From a virus, in the IMG/VR virus record IMGVR_UViG_3300021368_000083, positions 1-32,409 of that record: a stretch of 32,409 nt of DNA, one strand, 5' to 3'. Below the pieces are notes generated by a model. The model did not search any database and was not told where the DNA came from. It saw only the letters and a program-made list of their open reading frames with translations. The position numbers and the translations under genes are program-made. Each line of letters begins with the position of its first letter. The first letter of the stretch is position 1. Shown here in pieces: positions 21,954-27,748 of the stretch.

Positions 21954-22368
21954 CCTGTTTCTTACGACCAATATTATACTTAGATTCAAGAGTCCAAGCT
22001 TCCTTATCACGGAAAGCAAGTACTTTGATTTGATTTAATGGAGCAAGATCTTCAATTTTTTCTTTATTAACAACAGAAATTAAACCCCAATCAGAAAGGA
22101 GTTGTGCAATTCTATTTCTCCTCTGAAAATCATTTAAAGAGAAATTTGTATTCTTTCCATCAAGAGCGAACAACTCTTTGAAGTGTACAATATAATACTT
22201 TCCCTGCTTATGCAGGATGTGACAAGATTGATAGATCTTTTTTTCCTTACGTGATGCAACACCAATCCTTGTTAGCGTTTCTCTCACTTTTAGAAAATCA
22301 TCAGGTTCACTAAGAACCACTTCTACCATATCATTTTGTTTCCACTGGATCTCAGTTTCACCGCTCAT
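21943..22368 (-). CDS. regA: Translational repressor RegA
   Basis: A 141-residue homologue of T4 RegA, an RNA-binding protein that represses translation of many early phage mRNAs by binding near their start codons. The core is unmistakable: DDFLKVRETLTRIGVASRK, YQSCHILHKQGKYYIVHFKEL, RIAQLLSDWGLISVV and ESKYNIG. T4 RegA is 122 residues; this one has about 13 extra N-terminal residues if the ATG at 22368 is used. That start has AAGG eight bases upstream; an ATG at 22329 would match the T4 beginning (MVEVVLSEP) and is a fair alternative. It overlaps gp62 by 11 bases, keeping the T4 order 62-regA. It probably controls the clamp-loader and polymerase genes around it. Confidence 0.95.
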   Translation of the reverse strand: MSGETEIQWKQNDMVEVVLSEPDDFLKVRETLTRIGVASRKEKKIYQSCHILHKQGKYYIVHFKELFALDGKNTNFSLNDFQRRNRIAQLLSDWGLISVVNKEKIEDLAPLNQIKVLAFRDKEAWTLESKYNIGRKKQETE

Positions 22369-22750
22369 GTTTTCCACCTTTGCTCAATGCCTTTTTAATA
22401 TGATCTAGTTGATCCTTAGTGAGAATCCTAAGAGCTTGGAGTGCTTTATCGTCATTATAACCATAATACTCTTTTACTAACTCAAGATAATCAATAGAAT
22501 CTTTACGAGCCCAAGGAGAGAAACGCTTCCTTGGCTTCACACTATTTATAAAAAAGTCATACTGCATCTTCTTTGGTAGATGCGGGTTCTTATTCATCTC
22601 ATTGGAAAATAAGACAGTATCCGTAAAAGAGCTGAGGCACCTGTTAATAATGTAAGGAGGATAACCTCGCTCAGCATCAAGGTCGCCATCAAGAATACTC
22701 TTTTTTGATTGATTGATACTGTAGAGATAGTCTTTCAGTTGGTACGTCAT
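22358..22750 (-). CDS. 62: Clamp loader small subunit (T4 gp62-like)
   Basis: This 130-residue subunit joins gp44 to form the ATP-driven loader that places the gp45 clamp on DNA. The diagnostic block is RGYPPYIINRCLSSFTDTV with LFSNEMNKNPHL, followed by YDFFINSVKPRKRFSPWARK. It is shorter than T4 gp62 (about 187), as is usual in marine T4-like phages. The C-terminal region (YNDDKALQALRILTKDQLDHIKK) is helical. It overlaps the upstream membrane protein gene by 62 bases and regA by 11. In T4, gp44 and gp62 are adjacent; here four genes, including Dam, lie between. Confidence 0.92.
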   Translation of the reverse strand: MTYQLKDYLYSINQSKKSILDGDLDAERGYPPYIINRCLSSFTDTVLFSNEMNKNPHLPKKMQYDFFINSVKPRKRFSPWARKDSIDYLELVKEYYGYNDDKALQALRILTKDQLDHIKKALSKGGKHER

Positions 22751-22901
22751 TCCAGTGTCTAATTACTCCAAATATAATAAAAGCGTTAGTGACCATGTAA
22801 CTAACAAAAATAACGGTGCGTATGATAGCAACGTAATTATCAAAAGGAGCTGTCTTGTCGTCACTGAAACTACCTAATGCGTATTTCCAAATTTGCCACA
22901 T
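22689..22901 (-). CDS. Small membrane protein conserved in cyanomyoviruses
   Basis: A 70-residue protein starting MWQIWKYALGSFSDDKTAPFDNY, followed by one or two closely spaced hydrophobic segments (VAIIRTVIFVSYMVTNAFIIFGVI, about residues 24-47) and RHWNDVP. I recall the core through VIRHWNDVP as conserved in other cyanomyoviruses; the last 15 residues lie in the overlap with gp62. Its start shares one base with the preceding 46-residue gene (TAATG). It is an integral membrane protein by sequence. Its place among replication genes gives no clear role; holin, membrane tether or host-modifying functions are all possible. Confidence 0.8.
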   Translation of the reverse strand: MWQIWKYALGSFSDDKTAPFDNYVAIIRTVIFVSYMVTNAFIIFGVIRHWNDVPTERLSLQYQSIKKEYS

Positions 22902-23041
22902 TAGAATTTAGCAGTGACTCCAACAATTTTCGCATTGGGGTTGCGAGCAAGAGCAACTTGACGTGCTTCTTGATAATCACGAGCATGAACCTGCTCCTTA
23001 AAAACGGTTCCTGCTACGTAGAGGGTGACTTCACATTTCAT
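22901..23041 (-). CDS. Small conserved protein (MKCEVTLYVAGTVFKEQV type)
   Basis: A 46-residue gene with the sequence type MKCEVTLYVAGTVFKEQV, ARDYQEARQVALARNPNA, IVGVTAKF, which I recall from other cyanomyoviruses. The pattern is two strands, one helix and a final strand, a compact alpha/beta fold. Its start at 23041 lies 11 bases inside the end of dam, and its stop shares a base with the start of the membrane protein gene. No catalytic motif is seen. Position between dam and gp62 suggests expression with the replication set. Confidence 0.8.
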   Translation of the reverse strand: MKCEVTLYVAGTVFKEQVHARDYQEARQVALARNPNAKIVGVTAKF

Positions 23042-23870
23042 AATTAAAAAGGACTAGTTCCTTACGAGACGCTTGATCTATATTATAACTCCCCACAGAG
23101 CGCATGGTGTAAGTGTGTGCAAATTCCGCAACTGTCCACTCCTTAAAACGGTCACGAATCATCTGAGACGAATTGTAAGATATAAGTTGAGGACCGACAA
23201 AACGGTCACAAATAGTAGCAAACCCATCATGGTCAAATCCTTTGTGCATACTTCCACGCTTACCATATAAATTGGATCCGATTTCATAGGGTGGATCAAG
23301 GTAGGTGAATATGTTTTTGTCATCAGTAAGGAGTTCTTGGTAGCGACCATTAGTAATCTTCCAATTTTCAATTAGTTCTGTATATGCTGGCAATCTTTCA
23401 ATTCCACGCATTGAAAAATTAGATTCAGATGCTTGCTTAGAGAATGATGAAGACTCAGTTAAACCAGAGAAACTACACTTGTTAATAACATAGAAAGCAC
23501 AAGCACGATATAGATGAGAAGTGTCAGAATCATTTACAAGATCTTTTGCTTCTTCAAACAATCCACGTGCAGATTCTTGATCTGGATACCTAGACTTTAG
23601 TTCTTGAAGACGTTTGTACATGTTGTACCCATCGTCCTGCAAAGTCTTCCAAAAATTAGTCAACGGTTCATACAAATCGTTGACCCAAATATTCAGTCTA
23701 GGATATCTTTTAGTAACCTCAAGGGCGACACTACCGCCGCCCAAGAAAGGTTCACGATACTCTGTTACCTGGGAAAGGTCTGGGAGGAATCGGAACAGGT
23801 TTGCCAGAGCCCTGCTCTTGCCGCCTGGGTACCTCAGGGGTGTCTTCAGTGATTTCAAAGTTTGGGGCAT
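23031..23870 (-). CDS. dam: DNA adenine-N6 methyltransferase (Dam, D12 class)
   Basis: A 279-residue SAM-dependent enzyme of the Dam family, which methylates adenine in GATC-like sites. The SAM-binding N-terminal motif is PLRYPGGKSRAL, followed by REPFLGGGSVAL. The DNA-contact region includes INKCSFSGLTESSSFS, and the catalytic motif IV is YLDPPYE. Length is close to Dam enzymes (T4 Dam is about 259, E. coli 278). The start is ATG at 23870; a TTG 18 bases upstream is possible. The first 119 bases overlap the upstream HTH-like gene, which is unusual even here. It may protect phage DNA from host nucleases. This and the SPPY-type enzyme give the phage two methyltransferases of different class. 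Confidence 0.95.
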   Translation of the reverse strand: MPQTLKSLKTPLRYPGGKSRALANLFRFLPDLSQVTEYREPFLGGGSVALEVTKRYPRLNIWVNDLYEPLTNFWKTLQDDGYNMYKRLQELKSRYPDQESARGLFEEAKDLVNDSDTSHLYRACAFYVINKCSFSGLTESSSFSKQASESNFSMRGIERLPAYTELIENWKITNGRYQELLTDDKNIFTYLDPPYEIGSNLYGKRGSMHKGFDHDGFATICDRFVGPQLISYNSSQMIRDRFKEWTVAEFAHTYTMRSVGSYNIDQASRKELVLFNYEM

Positions 23871-24051
23871 TGTACTTAAGGTATTCAAAGAATGTCATTT
23901 TCAACTCCTTCTGGGTCATACCGCAATGTTTTGCTGCGGTAGGTAGATTCATTGTAGCATAAAAAAGTCCTTCATGAGCTTCTTTTACATTTTCAGGAGT
24001 TGTCTTTTTATTCAACGGAATTCGCAACTCATCATAACTTCTGTTAAACAT
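23752..24051 (-). CDS. Small HTH-like protein downstream of gp44
   Basis: A 99-residue protein with a conserved cyanophage beginning, MFNRSYDELRIPLNKKTTPEN, and a helix-turn-helix-like segment at about residues 25-52 (LFYATMNLPTAAKHCGMTQK, ELKMTFFEYLKY). Residues after about 68 (TPEVPRRQEQGSGKPVPIPP) are proline- and glycine-rich and lie wholly over the start of dam. They read like an out-of-frame extension, so the ancestral protein probably ended near residue 68. The ATG at 24051 lies 40 bases inside the end of gp44. The HTH suggests DNA binding and a regulatory job, not proven. Confidence 0.8.
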   Translation of the reverse strand: MFNRSYDELRIPLNKKTTPENVKEAHEGLFYATMNLPTAAKHCGMTQKELKMTFFEYLKYNAPNFEITEDTPEVPRRQEQGSGKPVPIPPRPFPGNRVS

Positions 24052-24956
24052 GCTAGTAAATTAATTTCTTGATCAGGAACAATAGGAATGCTGTTCATAT
24101 ATTTGGCAATGATAAGAACTGCCTCAGGAATAGAAGCAGGTTTCAATACGTTGTACAGACTATCATAAATCTTACGCATTACCATAGTAGGATCATTGTC
24201 CATATGTTGGACAACCCAATTCTTAACTGTAGTAAACTCCTTCTTCTTTAAAGCACTAAGGAGACTATCCAAGTTAACATCGGCAACGTCAACAAGAATA
24301 GCAGAATTAATACTTCCAGTGGCAGCATAACGCTGACACTCATTAATAAGACGACGCCAGTCAGGATAGTACCGTTTCGTAAGTTTAGCGAGAACTTTGT
24401 CTTCATACTCTACATTCTCATTTGTTAGAATAGTTTTAAGACGTGTAAAAAACTCACCTTGAAGTTTTACTGCTTGATCATTTTTAATCCTAAAATCAAC
24501 AACTGTGCAACGTGAGTGCAATGGTTCAATGATCTTGTTAATGAAGTTGCAGGTAAAAATAAATCTACAGTTACCATGAAACTCCTCCACAGCAGTCCTC
24601 AAGGACAGTTGCACGTCATTAGTGGTGTTGTCTGCCTCATCAATGATAACGACCTTGTGGGACGCTCCAGAAGTCAGGGATACCGTAGTGGCAAATTGCC
24701 TCACACGGTTCCTCACGGTGTCTAGGAAGCGTCCTTCATCCGATCCGTTGATCACGATGTAAGAGGCACCAATCTCCTCACACAGTGCCTTAGCGATGGT
24801 GGTCTTACCAACACCTGCAGTACCACTCAACAAAAGGTTAGGCAATTCTCCCTGATTAACAAATCCCTTAAACACTTCTTTAATAGTGTCAGGAAGAATA
24901 CAATCATCAACTTTATTGGGGCGGTATTTCTCCACCCACAAAAACTCTTTACTCAT
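24012..24956 (-). CDS. 44: Clamp loader ATPase subunit (T4 gp44-like)
   Basis: This 314-residue AAA+ protein is the ATP-hydrolysing part of the gp44/62 clamp loader. The N-terminal FLWVEKYRPNKVDDCILP is the classic clamp-loader beginning. Walker A is LSGTAGVGKTT (residues 43-53), Walker B is VVIIDEAD (102-109), and the SRC motif with its arginine finger is in PLHSRCTVVDF. T4 gp44 is 319 residues, so it is full length. The ATG at 24956 is chosen because the protein aligns from MSKEFLW and it starts two bases after the previous stop. Together with gp45 and gp62 it gives a complete sliding-clamp system in this window. Confidence 0.97.
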   Translation of the reverse strand: MSKEFLWVEKYRPNKVDDCILPDTIKEVFKGFVNQGELPNLLLSGTAGVGKTTIAKALCEEIGASYIVINGSDEGRFLDTVRNRVRQFATTVSLTSGASHKVVIIDEADNTTNDVQLSLRTAVEEFHGNCRFIFTCNFINKIIEPLHSRCTVVDFRIKNDQAVKLQGEFFTRLKTILTNENVEYEDKVLAKLTKRYYPDWRRLINECQRYAATGSINSAILVDVADVNLDSLLSALKKKEFTTVKNWVVQHMDNDPTMVMRKIYDSLYNVLKPASIPEAVLIIAKYMNSIPIVPDQEINLLACLTEVMMSCEFR

Positions 24957-24958
24957 AA

Positions 24959-25474
24959 TTAAATCCAATCAGGTTTGCGTTCTGGTTTGCGAAGGTAATT
25001 ATCTTTCACCCAAGGTTTAGACGCAATGTATCTTTTGTATGCTGTAATATCATCAATGGTTTTATCATACTTCCATTGATCAGGCATTGCTCTAGCAAAT
25101 TCCCAAGTCTCGTCTGCCACAGATCCGAGATATTGAAATGGAAAAATCTTCTCAGCATGGAGAATAGTTTTCTCACAACTGTGTATTTTACCATACCTGT
25201 ATGTGTACTCTTCACATAATGCTAGACCATGACGTATCAACCATGACCAACGATGTTGTGCCCAGATAGTACATGGGTGATTACGAAAAGCACCCTTATC
25301 TGTTTTGTATGGTGTACCATCAAGTTTAGGTAATTCGCCAAAACCACGACCCCATTTTTCAGATGCCACAATAGATAACATTTGACATGTTTCTAAAGGC
25401 ATCTTGACAATATGTTTGTCAGGTAATACCTGAGCAGACTTTATTGGACTGAGGTCGGTAACGAATATATTCAA
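24959..25474 (-). CDS. Conserved phage protein of unknown function (LPDKHIVKMPLET type)
   Basis: A 171-residue protein with the beginning MNIFVTDLSPIKSAQVLPDKHIVKMPLETCQM, split here as MNIFVTDLSPIKSAQ plus LPDKHIVKMPLETCQML. Further marks are FRNHPCTIWAQHRWSWLI, LALCEEYTYRYGK and FARAMPDQW. This His-, Cys- and Trp-rich pattern recurs in many large marine phages, but I know no established function. The conserved KH, HPC and Y-RYGK groups suggest an enzyme or a nucleotide-binding protein. The start is TTG at 25474, overlapping the gp45 stop as TTGA; the next ATG would remove the conserved DKHIVK block. Placed between clamp and clamp loader, it probably serves DNA replication or repair. Confidence 0.8.
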   Translation of the reverse strand: MNIFVTDLSPIKSAQVLPDKHIVKMPLETCQMLSIVASEKWGRGFGELPKLDGTPYKTDKGAFRNHPCTIWAQHRWSWLIRHGLALCEEYTYRYGKIHSCEKTILHAEKIFPFQYLGSVADETWEFARAMPDQWKYDKTIDDITAYKRYIASKPWVKDNYLRKPERKPDWI

Positions 25475-26142
25475 GGTTCAAGGGCAATGTAATAAGTAAG
25501 GTCAGTGTTAGTATTGGTCCACTCAGAAATTAGATGCTGAGATACTTTAACAGTATAGTCACCAGGTAGGACACGAATGTTTTCAATCTTAAGATCAAGA
25601 GAATAGGTGCCAGTAGAACAACCCGCCACGGTGATATCGTAAGTATTACTGGTATCATTTTCTTTGTCCCTAAGGATAATTTTAATGGTATCAGATTCTT
25701 CCTCAGATTGGAAGGTCAAGTCAGGAAGACTATACACAGCAGACGCTTTTTGCAATGCAATCAAATCAGATTCAGTTAGATTGAATTGAATGTCTGCACC
25801 AGGAAATTTTACATTTTTTTCTGGAGCACTCTTGAGTGTAATTTCTGGATCAGAAAAATAATACTTAGCAGACTGACGACCGCCACGGATGCTGACAAAA
25901 TCGCCAGATGTGAATTCCAACTGAGGATCGTTAAACAGAGAGATCCCAGAAAGAAACTGACTGAGATCATAAATCGCGAAGTCCACAGGAAATACTTCTT
26001 CGCCAGTGAATTTTGCCAGAATGTTTTCTGCATTGGAGATAGTCCTAACTGTAGATCCTTTGCGGAATACGATTGATGAGTTAATCGTTGAGAAATTTTT
26101 GAGGACATCTAGCGTGTTTTTTGAAAGTGTAACTTTGCTCAT
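25471..26142 (-). CDS. 45: Sliding clamp (T4 gp45-like)
   Basis: This 223-residue protein forms the trimeric ring that tethers polymerase gp43 and, in T4, also activates late transcription with gp55 and gp33. Recognisable parts are MSKVTLSKNTLDVLKNFSTI, FAIYDLSQFLSGISLF, VSIRGGRQSAKYYFSD and the C-terminal DLTYYIALEP. T4 gp45 is 228 residues. The start at 26142 overlaps the DUF3310 gene stop by ATGA, and its stop overlaps the next start by TTGA. Late-promoter-like TATAAATA elements elsewhere in the window are consistent with clamp-dependent late transcription. Confidence 0.95.
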   Translation of the reverse strand: MSKVTLSKNTLDVLKNFSTINSSIVFRKGSTVRTISNAENILAKFTGEEVFPVDFAIYDLSQFLSGISLFNDPQLEFTSGDFVSIRGGRQSAKYYFSDPEITLKSAPEKNVKFPGADIQFNLTESDLIALQKASAVYSLPDLTFQSEEESDTIKIILRDKENDTSNTYDITVAGCSTGTYSLDLKIENIRVLPGDYTVKVSQHLISEWTNTNTDLTYYIALEP

Positions 26143-26435
26143 TGATTGTAGGTTTCAGTAACGTTAGTTTTATCAGAGAAGTGGAGAAGAAGAATGCCGT
26201 AGTGTAGAATCTTAATGATATCACGTCGGGCAGTTCCCTTTTTATCGTATCGGGAAGCATACTTTAGGATGTTACTTCGGCAAAATGCCTCAGCATCACC
26301 ACATGCTTCAATCAAATCTAACGTTTGAATTTGATCATTTCCAGCAGAGTAGTGTTGTTTGTAAGTTCCAGTGATGTAATCACGGAGCTCCGTGAGGAGC
26401 TCTTCTTCATTATATTTGTAAGTCACGGCATGCAT
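26139..26435 (-). CDS. DUF3310 family protein
   Basis: A 98-residue protein matching the DUF3310 type found in many phages. The marks are IQTLDLIEACGDAEAFCRSNILKYASRYDKKG followed by RRDIIKILHYGILLLHF, here quoted in two pieces. Members have been linked to nucleotide kinase-like or dNMP-related activity in T7-like phages (gene 1.7), but that function is not shown for cyanophages. It has a 13-base overlap with the previous gene and an ATGA overlap with gp45, so it belongs to the clamp operon. Confidence 0.85.
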   Translation of the reverse strand: MHAVTYKYNEEELLTELRDYITGTYKQHYSAGNDQIQTLDLIEACGDAEAFCRSNILKYASRYDKKGTARRDIIKILHYGILLLHFSDKTNVTETYNQ

Positions 26436-26590
26436 ACGTATTCAATATCTTCATAATAGCACTCTTGACTTTCGCCGTCAAGGTTGATGACTGTAATAAT
26501 GTCATCAACTACCTTTGTAACTCTTGCAGATCCCATTCCACTAATGTGGATGATACTACCGATAAAGGTGCAATCTCCTACTTTAGGCAT
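26423..26590 (-). CDS. Small SH3-like protein
   Basis: A 55-residue protein, MPKVGDCTFIGSIIHISGMG then SARVTKVVDDIITVINLDGE and YYEDIEYVCMP, with the strand pattern of a tiny SH3-like barrel. The start at 26590 is chosen because GAGGA lies eight bases upstream and the frame fits an eight-base overlap with the AAA+ gene; an ATG 84 bases further upstream would lie deep inside that gene. No motif indicates a function. It is probably co-translated with the CobS-like protein. Confidence 0.75.
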   Translation of the reverse strand: MPKVGDCTFIGSIIHISGMGSARVTKVVDDIITVINLDGESQECYYEDIEYVCMP

Positions 26591-27677
26591 CTTCAGTTTC
26601 CTCCTCGTTAACTTGAACTCCTGCATCAATCTTATCATACAATTCAATGAAAGATTGCTTGGTCTCTTCATCAAAACGATTTACACAAACTTTAATTGCT
26701 TTCATACGGTTGTTCCAGATAGCATATGCTCTCATGATATGAACAAGACGACGAGTGGAAATCACTTCATCAATACCACCATCTTTGAAAGTTTTGCGGA
26801 TGATGTCTGCCCAGTTAGCAAGGTTAGTGCAGAACTCTTCATCATGCTTACCAAGTGCTGCAGCAACACGAAGAAGAATTTTAGTTTCAGTAGCAGGAGT
26901 AGGATACTCTTGCTCAAATGTCAATGCGAAACGCTCAAGGAAAGCTTCATTAAGAACATTTGTACCAATAAACCTTCCATCATCAGACCCCTTACCTTTA
27001 GTATTTGCAGTTGCAATAACATTGAATCCTTTAGCAGGGTGAACATAACGACCAGTCTTCTTCAAGAAGATACCTTTGCCTTCAAGAATAGATTGAAGAC
27101 ACAAGATTTTGTTAGAGGCGAGATCCACTTCATCTAGAAGCAGCACAGCTCCCCTCTCAAGAGCTTCCACGACGGGTCCGTTATGCCAAACAGTGTTGCC
27201 ATCAACAAGACGAAACCCACCAATAAGATCATCCTCGTCGGTTTCAATGGTAATGTTTACACGAATCAATTCCCTATTTAGAGTCGCGCATGCTTGCTCA
27301 ACAGAGAAGGTCTTACCATTTCCTGACAATCCAGTAATGAAAGTAGGATAGAAAACACCAGACTGGATAATTTTCTTGACATCAGCAAAGTTGCCGAAAG
27401 GAACATAGTTATCATCCTTAGAAGGAATCAAATTTTGCTCAACAGCAGGAGCAGCAGAAGGTGCTTGGTAGGTTTGCTCAAGTTTTTCTTGAACAGTCAG
27501 ATTCCACTTACCAATTCCTTGCTTATAAGATTTAAGACGCTTTTTAACAGTAGCGAGAGAGCAGTTGTAGTGCTCAGATGCTTCAAACAATTGCTTCGTA
27601 TTAACTTCTGTACCGCATTTGTCGGTAAGATAAGAAACAAGATCTTCAGTTGAAACAGGAACGGGAGCGAAAGGCAT
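26583..27677 (-). CDS. cobS: MoxR/CobS-like AAA+ ATPase
   Basis: A 364-residue AAA+ protein of the type annotated in cyanomyoviruses as CobS, after the ATPase subunit of cobaltochelatase. An N-terminal region (residues 1-75) has a helical putative HTH (LFEASEHYNCSLATVKKRLK). The ATPase core has Walker A TGLSGNGKTFS (115-125), Walker B AVLLLDEVD (177-185), sensor 1 in FNVIATANTKGKG and an arginine in NEAFLERFALTF. The C-terminal part includes VISTRRLVHIMRAYAIW. True cobalamin synthesis by the phage is unlikely, since the other subunits are not seen; pairing with the neighbouring VWA protein is the family pattern for MoxR-type remodelling machines. The start at 27677 has a leader of about 18 bases and no ribosome site. 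Confidence 0.85.
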   Translation of the reverse strand: MPFAPVPVSTEDLVSYLTDKCGTEVNTKQLFEASEHYNCSLATVKKRLKSYKQGIGKWNLTVQEKLEQTYQAPSAAPAVEQNLIPSKDDNYVPFGNFADVKKIIQSGVFYPTFITGLSGNGKTFSVEQACATLNRELIRVNITIETDEDDLIGGFRLVDGNTVWHNGPVVEALERGAVLLLDEVDLASNKILCLQSILEGKGIFLKKTGRYVHPAKGFNVIATANTKGKGSDDGRFIGTNVLNEAFLERFALTFEQEYPTPATETKILLRVAAALGKHDEEFCTNLANWADIIRKTFKDGGIDEVISTRRLVHIMRAYAIWNNRMKAIKVCVNRFDEETKQSFIELYDKIDAGVQVNEEETEDA

Positions 27678-27701
27678 GTGATGTGTGTGTTGTATGAATA
27701 T

Positions 27702-27737
27702 AGTATAAGGTGAAAGGTGGTCGTTTGGGACCACCTT
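27702..27737 (-). promoter_or_regulatory. Hairpin and -10-like element before cobS
   Basis: On the minus strand AAGGTGGTC (27737-27729) pairs with GACCACCTT (27722-27714) around a six-base loop, 11 bases after the VWA gene stop. TATACT follows at 27707-27702. There is no good -35 box at 16-18 bases, and the hairpin is followed by only a short T-run (TTT), so it may be a weak terminator plus a weak or activator-dependent promoter. The layout mirrors 21350-21387 and 29886-29924. Confidence 0.5.
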
Positions 27738-27748
27738 GGACCAGTTTG

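Noticed and set aside
22543-22550. Exact TATAAATA on the minus strand
   Set aside because: It lies in the middle of gp62, about 175 bases before the next start, and encodes ordinary residues there. Probably chance in AT-rich sequence.
26484-27137. Long plus-strand open frame (217 residues)
   Set aside because: It runs antisense to the AAA+ ATPase gene and its small downstream neighbours, whose motifs are certain. No plus-strand gene with ribosome site or family signature was found anywhere in the window.
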